A stretch of DNA of 13,306 nucleotides from Clostridiales bacterium (GTDB lineage: Bacteria; Bacillota; Clostridia; Oscillospirales; Oscillospiraceae). Location of the stretch: contig JAJQHP010000125.1 of the NCBI GenBank assembly GCA_021199695.1, forward strand, positions 1 to 13,306, read 5' to 3'. Position 1 is the first letter of the stretch; each line of letters opens with the position of its first letter. Position numbers and translations under genes: made by a program. The notes under the pieces were generated by a model. The model was given only the letters and a program-made list of their open reading frames with translations. It did not search any database and was not told the origin of the DNA. Below, piece after piece: positions 1 to 6,904 of this stretch.

Positions 1-1755
1 CACCGGAGCCGGGAGGCGGTGAACGTCTACGCCGTGTCCGACTTCGCCATGACCAACTACTGGGGGGACAGCACCACCAGCGACGGCCTGGTGGAGACAG
101 AGGGCCTCCAGTTGGTCTATCTCTCCGACACCCAGACGGTGAAGGAGATCCTGGTCTCCGAGGGGGACTACGTCCAGGAGGGCGACCCCCTGCTGACCTA
201 CGACACCACCCTCACCGAGCTGGACCTGCAAAAGAAGGATATCGCCGTGCAGCAGCTGGAGCTGGAGCTGGCCGAAGCCCAGAAGGAGCTGTCCACGGTG
301 CAGAGCTACAAGCCCAACACCTACATTCCCGGCAGTGTCACCGTGACTGTCATCCCGGGCACCGACCCGGTAGAGGAGCCGGGATGGGAGGACGACGGCA
401 CCCTGACCCTGCTCTCCGGCACGGGCAGCTATGACGACCCCTTTGTCTATCAGTGGCACAGCGCCTACAGCTTCTCCGATGATTTTCTATATCAGGCCAT
501 GCGGGGGCTGGACGAGTGCTATGTGGAGTTCATCGTCGCCGGGACGGGAACGCTGACAGAACAGGAAGAACCGGACGTTCCGACAGAACCCACGGAGCCG
601 ACAGAACCCACCGAACCCACGGACCCGGAGGAGCCCACCGACCCGGAGGAACCCACGGACCCGGAGAAACCCATGGACCCGGAGGAACCCACGGACCCGG
701 AGGAGCCCACCGACCCGGAGGAACCTACGGACCCGGAGGAGCCTGACCCGGACACCGGAGACGGGGAGGACGGCGACACCGACACGGGCACCGGTTCCTC
801 CACCACGACAGCGGCGGTGACGTACCGGCTGCTGATGCAGTTTCAGTATGTGGAGGAGACAGGCTACAGCTTTCAGATGATCTCCATGACGGATGACGCC
901 ACGGGCGATCTGGTATTCCAGTGGGATAACGACCCTCTCCCTGCCCTCCCGGAGGACGAGGAGGAAGAGGAGGAGGACACGGGCACCCCCGCCCAGACCT
1001 TTGTGGACGGCATCAAGTACACCGCCACCGAGCTGACCGAGATGGTACAGGCGGCGGAGAGCCAGGTAAAGGACCTGGACATCCAGCTCCGCCAGGCGAA
1101 ACTGGAGTACGAAAAGGCGGAGCAGGAGCTGAACAACGGCGCCATCTACGCCACCCTGTCCGGCGAGGTGAAGGACCTGATCAGCGAGGACGAGGCCCTG
1201 ACCAGCGGCAGCGCCCTGATGCGGGTCTCCGCAGGAGGCGGGTTTTACATCCAGGTCTCGTGCAGCGAGCTGATGCTCTCCGAAATTCAGGTGGGCCAGC
1301 CGGTGTCCGTCTATGACTACTACAACGGCGCGGAGTGCGAGGGCACCGTCACCGAGATCTCCGAGTATCCCACCACCGACGGCTATTACTGGGGAGACGG
1401 CAACAGCAACATCTCGCTCTACCCCTTCACCGTCTATGTGGACGAGGACGGGGGCCTGGAGCAGGGAGATTATGCGGAGATCACCTACAGCTCCGCCGGG
1501 AGCGACAGCAGCGGCTTCTATCTGGAGTCCATGTTCATCCGCCGGGAGAACGGCAGGAGCTACGTCTACACCGTGGCCGAGGACGGGACGCTGGAAAAAC
1601 GGTACATCTCCACCGGCCGCTCTCTGTGGGGCAGCTATACCCAGGTCACTGGCGGTCTGTCGTTGGACGAGCGGGTGTCCTTCCCCTACGGGGACGGGAC
1701 CGAGGAGGGAGTCCCCACCACAGAGGCCACCGCAGACGAATTTTACGGCTGGTAA
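1..1755 (+). CDS. HlyD/MacA-type efflux adaptor (membrane-fusion protein), 5'-truncated
   Basis: The frame is open from base 1, so the true start and the expected N-terminal membrane anchor lie upstream. The GTG at 19 is only an internal codon or a fallback start. Seen in order: a first lipoyl half (about 139-205, with VSEGDYVQEGDPLL), a first coiled-coil helix (about 210-300), a large insertion (about 300-1010), a second coiled-coil helix (about 1030-1137, rich in E/K/Q/L), the second lipoyl half (about 1138-1240, with LSGEVKDLI), then a beta-barrel and a membrane-proximal C-terminal part. This order is that of periplasmic-adaptor-like subunits of MacAB-type ABC exporters; in Gram-positives they sit outside the membrane and couple to the permease. 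The insertion holds a beta-type segment split by an acidic Pro/Thr/Glu repeat, plus a poly-Glu run at about 952-975. The stop is followed 16 bases later by the permease start, so the two are surely one operon. Substrate unknown. Confidence 0.85.
   Translation, partial: HRSREAVNVYAVSDFAMTNYWGDSTTSDGLVETEGLQLVYLSDTQTVKEILVSEGDYVQEGDPLLTYDTTLTELDLQKKDIAVQQLELELAEAQKELSTVQSYKPNTYIPGSVTVTVIPGTDPVEEPGWEDDGTLTLLSGTGSYDDPFVYQWHSAYSFSDDFLYQAMRGLDECYVEFIVAGTGTLTEQEEPDVPTEPTEPTEPTEPTDPEEPTDPEEPTDPEKPMDPEEPTDPEEPTDPEEPTDPEEPDPDTGDGEDGDTDTGTGSSTTTAAVTYRLLMQFQYVEETGYSFQMISMTDDATGDLVFQWDNDPLPALPEDEEEEEEDTGTPAQTFVDGIKYTATELTEMVQAAESQVKDLDIQLRQAKLEYEKAEQELNNGAIYATLSGEVKDLISEDEALTSGSALMRVSAGGGFYIQVSCSELMLSEIQVGQPVSVYDYYNGAECEGTVTEISEYPTTDGYYWGDGNSNISLYPFTVYVDEDGGLEQGDYAEITYSSAGSDSSGFYLESMFIRRENGRSYVYTVAEDGTLEKRYISTGRSLWGSYTQVTGGLSLDERVSFPYGDGTEEGVPTTEATADEFYGW
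580..744 (+). repeat. In-frame tandem repeat coding an acidic PTE / PTDPEE linker
   Basis: Four PTE tripeptides are followed by seven 18-base units coding PTDPEE, with two imperfect units (PTDPEK and PMDPEE). Synonymous codons vary slightly between units, so the array has diverged a little but remains easy to align. It lies within the adaptor insertion between the two coiled-coil helices. The product would be an extended, highly acidic, Pro-rich spacer of about 55 residues. Such arrays commonly change copy number by slippage; this last point is general knowledge, not seen here. Confidence 0.9.
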
Positions 1756-1771
1756 GGGAGGGAACTGCGCT

Positions 1772-3028
1772 ATGTTTGAAAATATCGGACTGTCCTTTCA
1801 GGGCATTTGGAACCACAAGCTCCGCTCCCTGCTGACCATGCTGGGCATTATCATCGGCATCGCCTCTATCATCGCCATCGTCTCCACCATCAAGGGGACC
1901 AACGAGCAGATCAAGGAGCAGCTCATCGGCGCAGGCAACAACGTGGTGACGGTGCAGCTGAACCAGAACGGCTACGGCTATGAATTCCAGTACAGCTCCA
2001 TCCCCGACGGCGTCCCGGTGATCTCGGAGCAGACCCGGGCCCGCCTGGCCAATCTGGAGGGGGCGGTGGACGCCACCCTGTACACCGAGCGGACCTATGT
2101 GGACGGGCTGATCTACTATCAGAATACCGGCTTCTCCGGCACCCTCCGGGGGGTGGACACCCATTATTTCGGCGTCAACGGCTACCAGGTCTATCTGGGC
2201 CGGGATTTCGCCCAGTCGGACTATGACGACTACAAAAAGGTGGCCATTCTGGACCAGAGCGCCGCGGAGAGCCTGTTCCCCGGGGAGAACCCCCTGGGCA
2301 AGACCATCGAGATACGCAGCGAGCCGTTCACTGTGGTGGGGGTGGTCTCCCTGACCAGCACCTACGAGCCGAACATCTCCACCTACGAGGAGTATTATAC
2401 CTACGTGGGCAACGACAGCGGGGCGGTCTACATCCCCAGCACCTGCTGGCAGCTGGTGTGCCAGTATGACGAGCCCCAGACGGTGGATATCCAGGCGGCC
2501 ACCACCGACGACATGACCTCGGTGGGCCAGGCGGCGGCGGAGGCGCTCAACGCAAAGCTCACCGTCTCTCAGGACTCCGACCTGGCCTACAGCAGCAACG
2601 ACGTGCTGGAGCAGGCGGAGCGGCTCCAGCAGCTGGCCAACTCCACCAATCAGCAGCTGGTGTGGATCGCCTCCATCTCCCTGCTGGTGGGCGGCATCGG
2701 CGTGATGAATATTATGCTGGTCACCGTCACCGAGCGCACCCGGGAGATCGGCCTGAAAAAGGCGGTGGGAGCCAGAAAGAGCCGCATCCTGTGGCAGTTC
2801 CTCACCGAGGCGGCGGTGCTCACCAGTCTGGGCGGCGTCATCGGCGTGCTGGCAGGCATCGGCATGGCCCAGGTGGTCAGCCGACTCAGCGGTTCGCCCA
2901 CGGCAGTGAGCGTCCCCTCCATCGTCCTGGCGGTGGTGTTCTCCATGTTTATCGGCATCCTCTTCGGCCTGATGCCCGCCGTCAAGGCGGCCAACCTCAA
3001 TCCCATCGACGCCCTGCGCCGGGAGTGA
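1772..3028 (+). CDS. MacB/FtsX-type ABC transporter permease
   Basis: A 418-residue integral membrane subunit of an ABC exporter. The ATG at 1772 is chosen because GGGAGG at 1756-1761 sits 10 bases upstream and the protein then begins with the family-typical MFENIGLSFQGIWNHKLRSLL, an amphipathic start leading into TM1 (about residues 19-40). Residues about 45-290 form the extracellular MacB periplasmic-core-like domain. Residues 296-418 are the FtsX core: TM2 (about 296-318, with VGGIGVMNIM), the cytoplasmic segment TERTREIGLKKAVGA that contacts the ATPase, TM3 (about 348-372), TM4 (about 383-405), and the usual ending NPIDALRRE. Length matches four-TM MacB-type permeases without a fused ATPase. 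The adaptor gene is immediately upstream; no ATP-binding gene follows, so that subunit is probably encoded before the window start. Substrate cannot be deduced; relatives export peptides, antibiotics or cell-envelope ligands. Confidence 0.93.
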   Translation: MFENIGLSFQGIWNHKLRSLLTMLGIIIGIASIIAIVSTIKGTNEQIKEQLIGAGNNVVTVQLNQNGYGYEFQYSSIPDGVPVISEQTRARLANLEGAVDATLYTERTYVDGLIYYQNTGFSGTLRGVDTHYFGVNGYQVYLGRDFAQSDYDDYKKVAILDQSAAESLFPGENPLGKTIEIRSEPFTVVGVVSLTSTYEPNISTYEEYYTYVGNDSGAVYIPSTCWQLVCQYDEPQTVDIQAATTDDMTSVGQAAAEALNAKLTVSQDSDLAYSSNDVLEQAERLQQLANSTNQQLVWIASISLLVGGIGVMNIMLVTVTERTREIGLKKAVGARKSRILWQFLTEAAVLTSLGGVIGVLAGIGMAQVVSRLSGSPTAVSVPSIVLAVVFSMFIGILFGLMPAVKAANLNPIDALRRE

Positions 3029-3068
3029 GCGGGGAAGGCCCTGGATGTGACACAGACCATTTGACAGG

Positions 3069-3108
3069 AACAGGCCCGGTGACGCTTCGTGCAGTCACCG
3101 GGCCTGTT
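3069..3108. terminator. Perfect 15-bp inverted repeat between convergent genes
   Basis: The left arm AACAGGCCCGGTGAC (3069-3083) pairs perfectly with 3094-3108 across a 10-base loop. It lies 40 bases past the permease stop and 31 bases beyond the rhomboid-like gene's stop on the other strand, so it is placed to end transcription from both sides. No proper T-run follows on either strand, so termination here could be weak, factor-assisted, or the element could protect mRNA 3' ends. Confidence 0.7.
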
Positions 3109-3139
3109 GATCGCTTGTCGGCAGGGGAGAGGGGCGCCC

Positions 3140-3985
3140 TCATTCCTCCGTGATGTGGACGTGGTTGTTGATGTGGTCCAGGCAATAGCAGTGATACCCC
3201 ACGCACCGGGAGCAGTACCGGAATTCCAGGTCGGGATAGTCCACGTCCGTGCGGCCGCAGACGGTGCATTTGTGGGTGTAGTTCTGCTTTTTCAGCTCCC
3301 GGGAAGCCTTTTTGAACTGGATGACGTTGGGCTGACGGGCGTGGTTGGCCCGGCCCCGGAGACGGTTCACCTGATAGACCAGCTCCGGCCAGAAGAAAAT
3401 GAGATAGTTGAGCACCGACACCACGATGGACAGGGCCCCGCCCACATCCAGGGAGATCAGGCTCATCACCAGGGAGATGGCCAACAGTCCGCCCTCGATG
3501 TAGCCCAGCCACTTGGCCTTGATGGGGATGAAGAAGAACAGCAGGAACTGGGCGTCCGGGTAGAGGGTGGCGAAGGCCAGGAACAGGGTCATCTCCAGAT
3601 AGGAGGTGCTGGCCGAGCCGGTGAACAGGCCCACGATGACGGTCAAAATCAGCCCCAGGAAGTAGTAGCAGTTGAACTTGGCCGTTCCCCACTCCCGCTC
3701 CAGGTTGGTACCGATGAACCAGAGGAAGTACATCCCCAGGAGAAAATAGAACACATTCTCCCCCCAGGTGGTAAAGACGAAGGTGATCAGCCGCCAGACC
3801 TGGCCCTGGAGGATCAGCGCTCGGTTAAAGGACAGCATACTGGACACCGCCACTCCGCTGTAGGAGATCAGGTCCAGCACATAGACGATGGCGCTGCCGC
3901 CGATGAGGTAGTACACCAGATTGGGGATACCGAACCGGGGGTGCTGATAGCAGAAGCGCTCGATGAGATTGTTCAACTTGTTCAC
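3140..3985 (-). CDS. Rhomboid-fold membrane protein, catalytically inactive, with C-terminal Cys/His metal-binding tail
   Basis: A 281-residue protein. The GTG start at 3985 is supported by AAGGAGG (3993-3999 on the minus strand) seven bases upstream. About six membrane segments are visible (near 23-44, 76-92, 104-124, 131-142, 146-176, 182-200). Rhomboid-superfamily landmarks are present: the WR pair (W64-R65) in a VWRLITFVF context and ERE-WG (95-99) before a membrane helix. The catalytic GxSG of TM4 is absent (the corresponding region reads SASTSY, 124-129) and TM6 carries no His, so it should not be a protease; derlin/iRhom-like pseudoproteases are the nearest analogy. The soluble tail has CxxC (240, 243), CxxC (258, 261), C266, C268, H265, H271, H275 and H277, which fits a one- or two-metal zinc module. 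It lies 86 bases after the pseudouridine synthase on the same strand and is probably co-transcribed with it. Function unknown. Confidence 0.8.
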   Translation of the reverse strand: MNKLNNLIERFCYQHPRFGIPNLVYYLIGGSAIVYVLDLISYSGVAVSSMLSFNRALILQGQVWRLITFVFTTWGENVFYFLLGMYFLWFIGTNLEREWGTAKFNCYYFLGLILTVIVGLFTGSASTSYLEMTLFLAFATLYPDAQFLLFFFIPIKAKWLGYIEGGLLAISLVMSLISLDVGGALSIVVSVLNYLIFFWPELVYQVNRLRGRANHARQPNVIQFKKASRELKKQNYTHKCTVCGRTDVDYPDLEFRYCSRCVGYHCYCLDHINNHVHITEE

Positions 3986-4071
3986 AGGACGTCCTCCTTA
4001 CAGGGCATGACAGAGCATGGTTCCAGACGCTCCTATTCTACCCAATTTTTTCCGGGAAATCTACGGTCAAT

Positions 4072-4986
4072 TTATGAACAATGGGGCGTATGGAGCAGCT
4101 CTGCCATGTCCGCCGGGAGGGGCTGCTCGAAGGTCAGCTGCGCCCCGGTCACAGGATGCACCAGCTCCAGCCGCCAGCTGTGGAGGGCGGGGCGGTCGAT
4201 GACCTCCGGGCAGGGCTCGCCGTAGAGAAAATCGCCCACCAGAGGATGCCCCAGGTGAGATAGATGCACCCGTATCTGGTGGGTGCGCCCGGTCTCCAGC
4301 TCCAGAGCGACCAGACTGCGTCCCTCGACCTGAGCCAGCACCCGGTAACGGGTCACAGAGGGCTGTCCCCCGGGGGAGACCTGCCGCTTCTGGATGGAGT
4401 CGGGGCACCGGTCGATGGGCAGGTCGATCACCCCCTCCGCGGGGGAGAGCAAACCCTCGCACACCGCCAGATACTGCCGCCGGAAGCCCCCCGTATGGAG
4501 ATTCTGCCGCAGCCGCTCCTGGGCAAAGGGATGGGCGGCCACCACCATCAGACCGGAGGTGCCCCGGTCCAGCCGGTGGACGGGGTGAAAGGCGGCGAAG
4601 GGGTCGCTTTGCTGCCAGTGCCAGGTCAGGGCGTTGCCCAGACTGTCCTCCCAGTGGCCCGGGCCGGGATGGGTGGACATTCCCGGGGCCTTGTTCACTA
4701 CCACAATGTCCCGGTCCTCATACCGGATGTCCAGAGGAAGGGAGGCGGGGGTCATAGGCTCCGCCCCCTCCGGGTCGGAGAGGCGGAGGACCAGTTCCTG
4801 CCCCGCCCTGGCTCGGTCCCGGGTGGTGACCCGGACGCCGTCCAGCCGGATGCCGTCGTCCAGCCACTTGATGCGCCGCAGAAGGGTGCCGGAGACGCCG
4901 AACTGGCTCCGGGCGATGCGGTCTACCCGCTGGCCGTCCCGCTCCGGCTCCACCAGAGCTGCCAGATAGCGAGGCGCAGTCTCCAC
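4072..4986 (-). CDS. RluA-family pseudouridine synthase
   Basis: Converts specific uridines in rRNA (or tRNA) to pseudouridine in the cytoplasm; the exact target site cannot be read from sequence. With a GTG start at 4986 the protein has 304 residues, normal for the family. An S4 RNA-binding domain spans about 12-70. The catalytic domain (about 85-295) contains HRLDRGTSG at 137-145, with D140 the expected catalytic aspartate, and RTHQIRVHLSHLGHPLVGD (234-252). The frame continues upstream to an ATG at 5073, but I prefer 4986: a sigma-A-like promoter (5023-5051) lies inside that extension, AGGGGAG precedes the GTG by 11 bases, and the extra 29 residues resemble no RluA N-terminus. The 11-base spacing is longer than usual, so the start is the least certain point. 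The rhomboid-like gene follows on the same strand. Confidence 0.93.
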   Translation of the reverse strand: METAPRYLAALVEPERDGQRVDRIARSQFGVSGTLLRRIKWLDDGIRLDGVRVTTRDRARAGQELVLRLSDPEGAEPMTPASLPLDIRYEDRDIVVVNKAPGMSTHPGPGHWEDSLGNALTWHWQQSDPFAAFHPVHRLDRGTSGLMVVAAHPFAQERLRQNLHTGGFRRQYLAVCEGLLSPAEGVIDLPIDRCPDSIQKRQVSPGGQPSVTRYRVLAQVEGRSLVALELETGRTHQIRVHLSHLGHPLVGDFLYGEPCPEVIDRPALHSWRLELVHPVTGAQLTFEQPLPADMAELLHTPHCS

Positions 4987-5022
4987 GATATGATCATCTC
5001 CCCTGTTCCGGTTCTCTGCCAC

Positions 5023-5051
5023 AGCATAAGCCCACAGCGCCGGAAAGTCAA
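5023..5051 (-). promoter_or_regulatory. Sigma-A-like promoter for the pseudouridine synthase gene
   Basis: Read on the minus strand: -35 TTGACT (5046-5051), a 17-base spacer, -10 TATGCT (5023-5028). Predicted transcription start is near 5016, giving a leader of about 30 bases to the GTG at 4986. The position supports the shorter start of the downstream gene. Confidence 0.65.
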
Positions 5052-5105
5052 GGCCGATGAGGCGCGTCCGCATTTTATCTGGAGTGAAAAAAATCCCTTC
5101 GAATA

Positions 5106-5134
5106 TTGACGGATTCCCACGAAGGAATTATAAT
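5106..5134 (+). promoter_or_regulatory. Near-consensus sigma-A promoter for the zinc-ribbon membrane protein gene
   Basis: -35 TTGACG (5106-5111), exactly 17 bases, then a perfect -10 TATAAT (5129-5134). Predicted transcription start is near 5141, about 60 bases before the ATG at 5203. It diverges from the minus-strand promoter at 5023-5051; the two -35 boxes are about 54 bases apart, so a shared regulator is possible but no operator is evident. Confidence 0.85.
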
Positions 5135-5142
5135 AAAAGTGC

Positions 5143-5175
5143 CTGGAGGCTTTGGCGGAATGGGAGAGCCTCCGG
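5143..5175 (+). other. 5' UTR stem-loop at the start of the zinc-ribbon gene transcript
   Basis: CTGGAGGCT (5143-5151) pairs with AGCCTCCGG (5167-5175) through nine pairs including one G-U, with a 15-base loop. It begins almost at the predicted transcription start and ends 17 bases before the Shine-Dalgarno sequence. It may only stabilise the mRNA 5' end. Confidence 0.45.
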
Positions 5176-5202
5176 TCACTCAATAGTGAAAAGAGGGATT
5201 AT

Positions 5203-6726
5203 ATGAAAGAATTAAAACAGGCGATCCGGAATCTGGTCAACAGCCAGCAGCTCCTGGTATCCATCCTGCCTGCAGCGGCGGTGCTGGTGCTCATTGACCC
5301 GGTGCTGATGCTGATCCACAGCGTTGAATGGATGTCCTTCTACAGCGTGTCGGCGGGACTGTTCTTTGCCGTCTATCTGTTAGGACTGGTCCTCTGCCTG
5401 GCGGCGGATAACGACTGGGCTGTGGGTCTTGCCTTTGCCCTGAAAGCGGTGAGCTGGCTGATCAGCTTTACCAGCTATGCCACATTCTCCAGGCTGGTCT
5501 ATGTGGCCCTTTACGGCGTGCTGGCCTTCTTCTTCCTCCGCGCTTTCTTCCAGTCGGAGCAGGGGCAGAAGATGTGGAGCAGCGTCTCCAACGGCGCCCG
5601 TTCCGTCGGCAGCGGCGTTGGAAACAACGTCGGCTACGACGCCGGACGCACGGCAAACGGAGCGGTCGTCTGCGGCAACTGCGGCCTGACCGTCCCGGAG
5701 GGCGGGACCTTCTGCCCCCGCTGCGGCGCGCCCCTGCCCCAGGCGGCCCCTGAGCAGACCACCGAGCGGTTCTGCCCCCGCTGCGGCCGGAAGCTGGAGC
5801 CGGGCGCCCGGTTCTGTGCCTACTGCGGCCCGGAGGCCGGCCCGGTGGACGCCCCCGGCGGCGGAGTCTCTGGCGGTTCCGGAATAAAGTTCGGCCCCAC
5901 CGGCCCGGTGACCGGCGGCTCCGGCGGCGCGGCTGGCGGCTTTGGCGGCGGAAGCAGCTACGGCGGTACATCCGTGACCGGCGGCGCACCTGTGACCGGC
6001 GGCGTGGCGGGCTTCTGTTCCGGCGGTATTTACCTGATTTTTACCGCCGTCCTGACCCTGCAGCTTGCCTGCTCCATCGTGCTTCAGTTTAACATCTTCT
6101 CTGTCATTGCCTCCATCCCCTCTATCGTCCTGTGCGTCGGCCTGTGGCAGGCATGGTCGGGCAGCAACCGGGGCCAGCTGAGGAGCAACGGCTTCCGGCT
6201 GGTGAGCGGAGCGCTGCTGGCGGAGCTGATCATCGCCTGTATCCCTCTGGTGCTCGTGGTGCTTCTGGCGTTCCTGGCTATGAGCGCAGGGGACGATGGC
6301 ATCACTGTTGGATTGATCCTCATTGTGGTGGCAGTCCTCTGCTTCCTGCTGTTCCGGCTCTACTGGTCCGGTCTGCGCAAGACCGCTCAGTCCGCAGCGG
6401 CAGTGGTGGATGGTTACGGTACTCAGGTAGAGGTGACGCTGTTCCCCATCGTCATGCTGTTCATCTCCGGGGCCTTGTCGCTGATCACCCTGGTGGGAAT
6501 GTCCTCTTCCTATGCTGTGCTGAGCAATATTCTCAGCGTAGCACAGAGATACGTTAATATGTACGCCGGCTCCTATGGAGTTGACTCCTCCCTGATCAAT
6601 TCGATCATCAGCTCGTTCTATCCGGACTGGAAGGCCTATGTGGTCCAGCTGCTGTCGGCGGCGGCGCCCATCTGTGCTGGACTGATGCTCATCAGCGCCC
6701 GGAACAGAAGCGCTGACCGGCCGTAA
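5203..6726 (+). CDS. Multi-spanning membrane protein with two internal zinc ribbons
   Basis: A 507-residue protein; I do not recognise a named family. The ATG at 5203 is chosen because AGAGGG (5192-5197) lies five bases upstream and the protein then starts MKELKQAIRNLV. The frame extends up to an ATG at 5152, but that start would overlap the leader hairpin and has no clear ribosome site. Seen in order: three or four membrane segments (about 17-38, 48-68, 72-90, 96-116), two zinc ribbons with CxxC pairs C157/C160 with C171/C174 and C191/C194 with C205/C208, a Gly-rich linker (about 211-270), then further membrane segments (about 271-317, 332-362, 366-386, 411-434, 478-498). Zinc-ribbon membrane proteins of this general kind are common in Clostridia, usually with the ribbon at the N-terminus; here it joins two membrane halves and should be cytosolic. 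It is a single-gene unit with its own promoter and a hairpin downstream. Function unknown. Confidence 0.85.
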   Translation: MKELKQAIRNLVNSQQLLVSILPAAAVLVLIDPVLMLIHSVEWMSFYSVSAGLFFAVYLLGLVLCLAADNDWAVGLAFALKAVSWLISFTSYATFSRLVYVALYGVLAFFFLRAFFQSEQGQKMWSSVSNGARSVGSGVGNNVGYDAGRTANGAVVCGNCGLTVPEGGTFCPRCGAPLPQAAPEQTTERFCPRCGRKLEPGARFCAYCGPEAGPVDAPGGGVSGGSGIKFGPTGPVTGGSGGAAGGFGGGSSYGGTSVTGGAPVTGGVAGFCSGGIYLIFTAVLTLQLACSIVLQFNIFSVIASIPSIVLCVGLWQAWSGSNRGQLRSNGFRLVSGALLAELIIACIPLVLVVLLAFLAMSAGDDGITVGLILIVVAVLCFLLFRLYWSGLRKTAQSAAAVVDGYGTQVEVTLFPIVMLFISGALSLITLVGMSSSYAVLSNILSVAQRYVNMYAGSYGVDSSLINSIISSFYPDWKAYVVQLLSAAAPICAGLMLISARNRSADRP

Positions 6727-6771
6727 GACACAATAACCGCACTCCCATTCCGGCTCAACACTCCCTATCAA

Positions 6772-6811
6772 CGCCCCTCCTGTGGCATGGAACCATGCCC
6801 CGGGAGGGGCG
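6772..6811 (+). terminator. Long imperfect hairpin after the zinc-ribbon gene
   Basis: The 19-base arms 6772-6790 and 6793-6811 pair with one mismatch and one G-U; the outer stem CGCCCCTCC/GGAGGGGCG is perfect and the inner stem is GGCATGG/CCATGCC. The innermost pairs must open to form a loop. It lies 45 bases past the stop at 6726 and 31 bases before the next promoter, as expected of a terminator, but no T-run follows. Confidence 0.6.
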
Positions 6812-6842
6812 CTTGCCGCCGGGAAAAGAGCGGATTCCCTCA

Positions 6843-6871
6843 TTGCCCGAAGGAAACTCCCGTGGTATAAT
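6843..6871 (+). promoter_or_regulatory. Sigma-A-like promoter with extended -10 for the rRNA methyltransferase gene
   Basis: -35 TTGCCC (6843-6848), a 17-base spacer, perfect -10 TATAAT (6866-6871) preceded by TGG, an extended -10. Predicted transcription start is near 6878, leaving about 27 bases that include AAGGAG (6890-6895) before the ATG at 6905. The short leader indicates constitutive housekeeping expression. Confidence 0.8.
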
Positions 6872-6904
6872 CGGGGAAAGAAATACGTGAAGGAGAAGAA
6901 AGCG

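Noticed and set aside
580..744. Possible CRISPR-like array
   Set aside because: Units are directly adjacent, 18 bases or shorter, have no spacers and are in frame within a coding sequence.
1313..1771. Upstream extension of the permease frame
   Set aside because: The extension overlaps the adaptor gene in another frame and codes low-complexity Ser/Thr/Pro/Arg sequence; the ATG at 1772 has a good ribosome site and the typical family N-terminus.
4001..4060. Possible separate promoter for the rhomboid-like gene (TTGACC and TAGAAT on the minus strand)
   Set aside because: The two boxes are 24 bases apart, too far for a sigma-A promoter, and no other -35 fits well; co-transcription with the upstream gene is simpler.
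3089..4225. A 378-codon open frame on the plus strand
   Set aside because: Opposite the rhomboid-like gene and running into the pseudouridine synthase; composition is His/Gln/Gly-rich with no domain, while both minus-strand genes have clear family motifs.
5380..6843. A 487-codon open frame on the minus strand
   Set aside because: A shadow of the zinc-ribbon membrane protein gene; it would also cross the hairpin at 6772-6811 and shows no family motifs.
6782..6904. Upstream extension of the methyltransferase frame
   Set aside because: It would cover the terminator of the preceding gene and the promoter at 6843-6871; the ATG at 6905 has AAGGAG upstream and fits the PUA-domain start.
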